DNA from: Neoconidiobolus thromboides FSU 785
Taxonomy: Eukaryota; Entomophthoromycota; Entomophthoromycetes; Entomophthorales; Neoconidiobolaceae
DNA: 64,000 nucleotides
Assembly (NCBI GenBank): GCA_025603075.1
Contig: MU626297.1
Coordinates: 62,001 to 126,000, forward strand
Reading direction: 5' to 3'
Shown: in pieces, positions 60,170 through 64,000 of the stretch
Layout: each line of letters opens with the position of its first letter
How positions within the stretch are numbered: position 1 is the first letter of the stretch
The notes under the pieces: generated by a model
What the model was told of the DNA's origin: nothing
The model's database searches: none
The model's input: the letters and a program-made list of their open reading frames with translations, nothing else
Program-made: the position numbers and the translations under genes

Positions 60170-60448
60170 TTTAATAATACTTTTAGTAACAAAATAATAT
60201 ATTTTATTCAAATATATTTTATTTTTTATAGTAAATAGTAAATGGTTCCACTTTAAATGGTGATATTTTTTACACCAATTAAATTTATTTATAAAAATAT
60301 CATTCGTTTTTTAGTGTATTTTCTAAATCTCCTCAAACAAAAAGATCAAAAAAATCGGAGAGAAAAGTAATTATTTATGATAATATTTAATTAAGTTTAT
60401 CTTTAAAAATCAAATGTATAAAACTATTCTTATTAAATTCACTTTTTA

Positions 60449-61954
60449 TTAAATAAAAATTTTATTTATATCGATATTTTGGGATATCAGTTTAATCCTC
60501 CTTTTTTGTATAATTAAATTAATATCGTTTCTATTTAATAATAAAGGTTCATTCCAACTAGTGTTGTTTAATAGTTCCATTTCATTTAATGCTATTAACA
60601 AGTCGTTTTCAGTAATAAAAGTTAACTTTGATATTTGCTCAAGCGTTATTTTACCTTGATAGTTCAATAATATATCGATTATACTATTCATCCAGTACCT
60701 TAAATAACTTCTATACCCTGATTTAGATAATGGCCTTTCTGCTGATCCCATTTTACCCTCCACTTTTGATAATTTATAGCCTAAAAAGAATATGATTACT
60801 TTATTATTGTTATCATTGTCAAACAAAATGTATTACTGAATTCGATCAATAAAGTCCCATAGCCTTTGTTTTGGAAAGCGGGGAAAGTCAAAATGCAAGC
60901 CAGATTGTTTCCTTTAAATTCTTTTTCCTTAAAAATAAATAAATGCACAATGTAGTGTAGTATATATTATGTTTACTTTCGAGAAATAAGCTACAGGTTG
61001 AAACATATCGTTAATTTTAACAAACAATAAATAAAAATTAAAGCCTTTGAGTGAATAACAAATATCTTTATGGCTTATAAATAGTTTTGAAAATAAACAC
61101 AAATTTTGACATAACAACTATAATTTTTAACTGTATACTAATAACCAAATATATTAATTTACCTTTTCTTCTTCTCCATCCAATTTCATTATCATTTCGT
61201 TTTCTGTACAATATACTATCTGGTGTTCTTGATATTTATTTATGTTACATTTTTTCTATTAATGTTGTTATATTACATAATTGTAATAATAAAATAATAC
61301 TTACTAAATGTTCTTCATATGGATTAGTATATTGAAAATATTGAAAACAATAATGACAAATCAATAAAGTTTTGACATAATAATAATGATCTGGATACGG
61401 AGAAGGATAATAGCAAGGTATAAAGTGATCATTCATAAATACGTTATATACGTTTTTTATTGGATATTCTTCAAAGGTTAATGGTTTTCTTTCTGAATGC
61501 TATATAGTTTATTATATAAAATCTTAGAAATGATTTAAAAATGATTTAAAGTATTTTACTGCTATTATTCTTTTTGATGTATTTCCTTTATCTTGTTTCA
61601 GGTTATAAGAAAATTCTCCTTCAGAAAATGTTTCAATTTTATTTTTATTAACCCACTGATCATATTTTGTATCTACTATATAATATGTTATTATATTTCT
61701 TAAAAGAGTGTTTTCATATCAACAGTTGCTTACAATTTCCAAAGTGTAAATAATATTCCTTTTCTTTATTTTGGCTTATTCTTTCACTTATAATAGTAGC
61801 TGTAACTAATAAAATAAGTATTATAATTAAAAGTTATTTGCTTATTACTTAATTGATTTCCCCAATATAATTCGCATTCCCATCCTATTAGACTATTTAA
61901 TTTTAATTTATTCATTTTTCGAGTTGTAAAAATATATTCATTGTTTTTATTCAT
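60449..61954 (-). CDS. ESA1: MYST-family histone acetyltransferase (Esa1/Tip60 type)
   Basis: Multiple short exons on the minus strand run from the ATG at 61952-61954 to the stop at 60449. An N-terminal chromo-barrel/tudor-knot (LIGWECELYWGNQ, SERISQNKEKEYYLHFG, then YDQWVNKNKIETFS) precedes the MYST domain. The latter reads KPLTFEEYPIKNVYNVFMND, PSPYPDHYYYVKTLLICHYC, then EEHLKKC, with a C2HC finger (C-x2-C, H-x3-C). Next come LLCQNLCLFSKLFISHKDIC, then NLACILTFPAFQNKGYGTLL with the catalytic-region cysteine and the acetyl-CoA loop QNKGYG. EGKMGSAERPLSKSGYRSYL carries the catalytic glutamate position. Chromo-barrel plus MYST is the Esa1/Tip60 or Sas3/MOF arrangement; the absence of long N-terminal PHD fingers favours Esa1/MOF. 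It would acetylate H4/H2A in NuA4. It is shorter and more diverged than usual (about 400 residues). Confidence 0.8.
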
Positions 61955-62169
61955 GAATTTTTATTTTCGTTTTTTTGATTGGAATCTTCTTTTAATAGTT
62001 TAATTAGTAACATAATAAAAATTTCTTGTTTTGTTGAATTGTATAATTAATTGATTTCATAGTGCCCTTAAGAATAAGCTTATTTAAAGCAAGTCCAGTT
62101 CTTTTGAGATTAGACTTGACTGTCAAAAAAGGTGCTTTTGTTTTTCTGTTGTTTATTTTTACTACTACA

Positions 62170-63222
62170 ATGAGATTTGAATCTGTTTATTTAACGACAG
62201 CACTAGCCATCGAAGTTGTATTTTCATTGATAGCGGTAGCATTAAATATCTTATTGTTGCTAAGTATCAGTAAACTGAAGGCGAGTAAGAGGAGAAGTAA
62301 TGACATTGTTATTATTCAGCTACTATCAATCCTAGACTTTATCTATTCAACGTTTTCATTTTTCAATTCAGCTATAGTATTAGCGACTAAGAACAAGTAT
62401 TTTTACAATAATAGTACTTTATGCTGGATAGAAAGTATCATAAAGTACGTTTACTTATTAAACAATTTATCGCTATTATCTCTGCTGTCTTTCTTAAGGT
62501 ATTATATTATAGTTAAAGAAAAGAAAGTCAAAAAAAAATATATTATTATTATTATTATAGTTAATTTTTTAATCAATATCATCCTGCTAGTAGTAAACTT
62601 AGTATTATCGACACCAAAGCTAATGCCAATCCAAAGCTACTGTTTATTAAGAAAAAAACAAACTACATTATCAGCAGGCATCTATGTTCGATTTTTTAAT
62701 GTATTCTTCATTATCAAACTATTTGTATTTTTATTTATTATTTATTATTCTTATTTGAGTTTAATATATTATTATTATAAAAAATGTCATTCCATTTTAC
62801 TATCCAATTTGATTAATTATGATAATAATAGTAATAATATTAATGGTAATAGTAATAGTAATATAAATATAAATATAAATAACAATAATATAAATAATTA
62901 CATTTCAAATAATAATTTACTTTACTTGAATTATAATAGTCATATTAAAAAGACATTAATATTTATCATTGTTAAAGCGTTTATCATTTTGCTTTCATAC
63001 ACCTTGACTGTTATACCAGATCTAGTGACGTTGATCCCATATACACTGTCAAAAATAAAGATTAACCCAGAAATTGACTTAATTTGTTCAATTTTAAGAT
63101 CTTTAATGCCCTTATTTGATGCCATCTTTGTCTTGATTCTACACGATGATGTTTTTGTTTCATTAAAAAGTATGATTTTTGATGTTAGTAGCTATAATAC
63201 TAGCTATTATCAAATTAATTAA
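62170..63222 (+). CDS. Seven-transmembrane G-protein-coupled receptor (rhodopsin-like)
   Basis: A single exon of 350 residues from the ATG at 62170 (MRFESVYLTTALAIEVVFSL). The open frame extends upstream to a GTG at 62062, but no ATG lies there. Seven hydrophobic helices are evident. Class A landmarks: N in helix 1 (VALNILLLLSI), D in helix 2 (LLSILDFIYS), Cys before helix 3 (STLCWIESI) with a partner in loop 2 (QSYCLLRKK), and Arg at the end of helix 3 in LSFLRYYIIV, the DRY position. NPxxY is not recognisable in helix 7 (PLFDAIFVLILHDD). Loop 3 contains an Asn-rich insert (NNSNNINGNSNSNINININN). Such receptors are rare in Dikarya but occur in early-diverging fungi. The ligand is unknown. 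Confidence 0.72.
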   Translation: MRFESVYLTTALAIEVVFSLIAVALNILLLLSISKLKASKRRSNDIVIIQLLSILDFIYSTFSFFNSAIVLATKNKYFYNNSTLCWIESIIKYVYLLNNLSLLSLLSFLRYYIIVKEKKVKKKYIIIIIIVNFLINIILLVVNLVLSTPKLMPIQSYCLLRKKQTTLSAGIYVRFFNVFFIIKLFVFLFIIYYSYLSLIYYYYKKCHSILLSNLINYDNNSNNINGNSNSNINININNNNINNYISNNNLLYLNYNSHIKKTLIFIIVKAFIILLSYTLTVIPDLVTLIPYTLSKIKINPEIDLICSILRSLMPLFDAIFVLILHDDVFVSLKSMIFDVSSYNTSYYQIN

Positions 63223-63450
63223 ATAGAATATACATAAGCTTAATCTTTATTCTGAGTTTTTAGCTATATAATGTGACTTAATTTTTACATTAAATCATTA
63301 AAATAAATAGTAATCTAATTATTATGCTAAGTCAAAATACTATAAATTAAAAATTCAATTATTCTTTTTGATTTCTTATATAAATATAAATAGTAAAATA
63401 ATAAATTCAGATATAATATTGGGTTAGTAAATCAACATTTAATATTCAAA

Positions 63451-64000
63451 ATGAGATTATTATTAAATTCCTTAAATAAAATAAGTAAATTTACAATCTT
63501 GAATAAGAACATCACAAATTATAATAAACAGTTGAACTTAAATGTAAATATTAAGCATATATATCACAAACATAATAAGGATTTAAACAATTCTAGAGCA
63601 CTAAATAAGAACTTTTTATTATTAAATAATAAAATTGGTATGAAACATAACAGCAATTTGAATGTTATCTTAAGTTTAAATTTTCATTCAACAAGACAAA
63701 ATCAGTTTAATTCAACGATAATAATTTCATTAGTTAATTTAGCAAGTAGAATGAGTTTAATCTCAATACCATTCTTTTATACTTTTAGAGTCTTTAAAAA
63801 GTATCCAAAATTTACCTTTTTATTCGTTAGTATACCATTAGCATTACTATCTATAATGATAATAATAAGTATCGAGTATAGTAAATATGGCCAAAGATGG
63901 AGACTTGTGTTCAATAACGAAAAGAGTGAAGTCAAAGAAATCAAGGATTTATTTGATAAATATAGACCCAATTTAAACATAAACTATGATATTGTTACTG
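63451..64000 (+). CDS. Probable mitochondrial membrane protein, N-terminal part (runs off the window)
   Basis: An open frame starts at the ATG at 63451 and is still open at the window end (183 codons). The first 80 residues are rich in Asn, Lys, Leu and Ser with few acidic residues (MRLLLNSLNKISKFTILNKN), and LNFHSTRQNQF resembles a presequence cleavage region. A hydrophobic part (STIIISLVNLASRMSLISI) and a second (FTFLFVSIPLALLSIMIIIS) follow, with YGQRWRLVFNNEKSEVKEIK after the second. This layout recalls Oma1-like mitochondrial peptidases, which have a helix then a short RRR-like segment before the catalytic HExxH, but the catalytic part is not in the window, so this is only a suggestion. 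Confidence 0.45.
   Translation, partial: MRLLLNSLNKISKFTILNKNITNYNKQLNLNVNIKHIYHKHNKDLNNSRALNKNFLLLNNKIGMKHNSNLNVILSLNFHSTRQNQFNSTIIISLVNLASRMSLISIPFFYTFRVFKKYPKFTFLFVSIPLALLSIMIIISIEYSKYGQRWRLVFNNEKSEVKEIKDLFDKYRPNLNINYDIVT

Noticed and set aside
62062-62169. N-terminal extension of the GPCR from GTG
   Set aside because: The frame is open but has no ATG; the in-frame ATG at 62170 directly precedes the first membrane helix. An upstream exon is possible but not supported.

Overview
The window is nuclear DNA from a very AT-rich eukaryote, most likely an early-diverging (non-Dikarya) fungus. Genes are closely packed and mostly interrupted by 45-90 nt GT-AG introns. TAA, TAG and TGA all end genes, so the code is standard. 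AAT runs encode poly-asparagine in several proteins. Fungal markers (squalene epoxidase, Nde/Ndi-type NADH dehydrogenase, Urb2) sit beside genes missing from budding yeast (CSN7, Rab3GAP1, MEMO1, HROB, PXMP4) and a rhodopsin-like GPCR. This mix suggests an Entomophthoromycotina/Conidiobolus-like lineage; that placement is inference.

Layout. 1-8 kb: PXMP4, a UBC4/5-type E2 and a type II NADH dehydrogenase, separated by long gene-poor gaps. 8-14 kb: COP9 subunit 7, exosome subunit Csl4, an alpha/beta hydrolase, a Grx3/4-type glutaredoxin and PIG-H, mostly in divergent pairs. 14-17.4 kb: a single-exon protein with four BED-like fingers and a hAT-transposase-like body, probably domesticated. 17.6-24.9 kb: a nucleolar cluster, Urb2-like and Nop16 divergent, then a GPATCH4-like protein convergent with Nop16. 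24.9-27.6 kb: no intact gene, but decayed coding-like pieces and short repeats. 27.7-35 kb: Rab3GAP1 and TAF3. 35.4-41.7 kb: MEMO1, HROB, a double-CDGSH protein and a DUF4436 membrane protein. 41.8-48.3 kb: telomerase reverse transcriptase divergent from ASCC2. 48.3-53.6 kb: a leucine-rich-repeat protein and acetyl-CoA synthetase. 53.7-55.5 kb: a TA-flanked interval with terminal inverted repeats. 56-64 kb: mitochondrial uL1, a Tls1/C9orf78-like protein, squalene epoxidase, an Esa1/Tip60-like MYST acetyltransferase, a GPCR, and the start of a probable mitochondrial membrane protein cut by the window edge.

The main unnamed signal is a dispersed family of ~95-100 bp repeats with terminal inverted repeats. 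Eight copies in both orientations lie only in intergenic DNA. Their ends begin with a GGGATGT-type core shared with the TIRs of the 1.8 kb interval at 53748-55540, which suggests a MITE family and a related Tc1/mariner-like element. No intact transposase is present here.

Gene models are by-eye splicing from protein-family knowledge. Outer limits are usually firm; some internal junctions are approximate. No database search was run.
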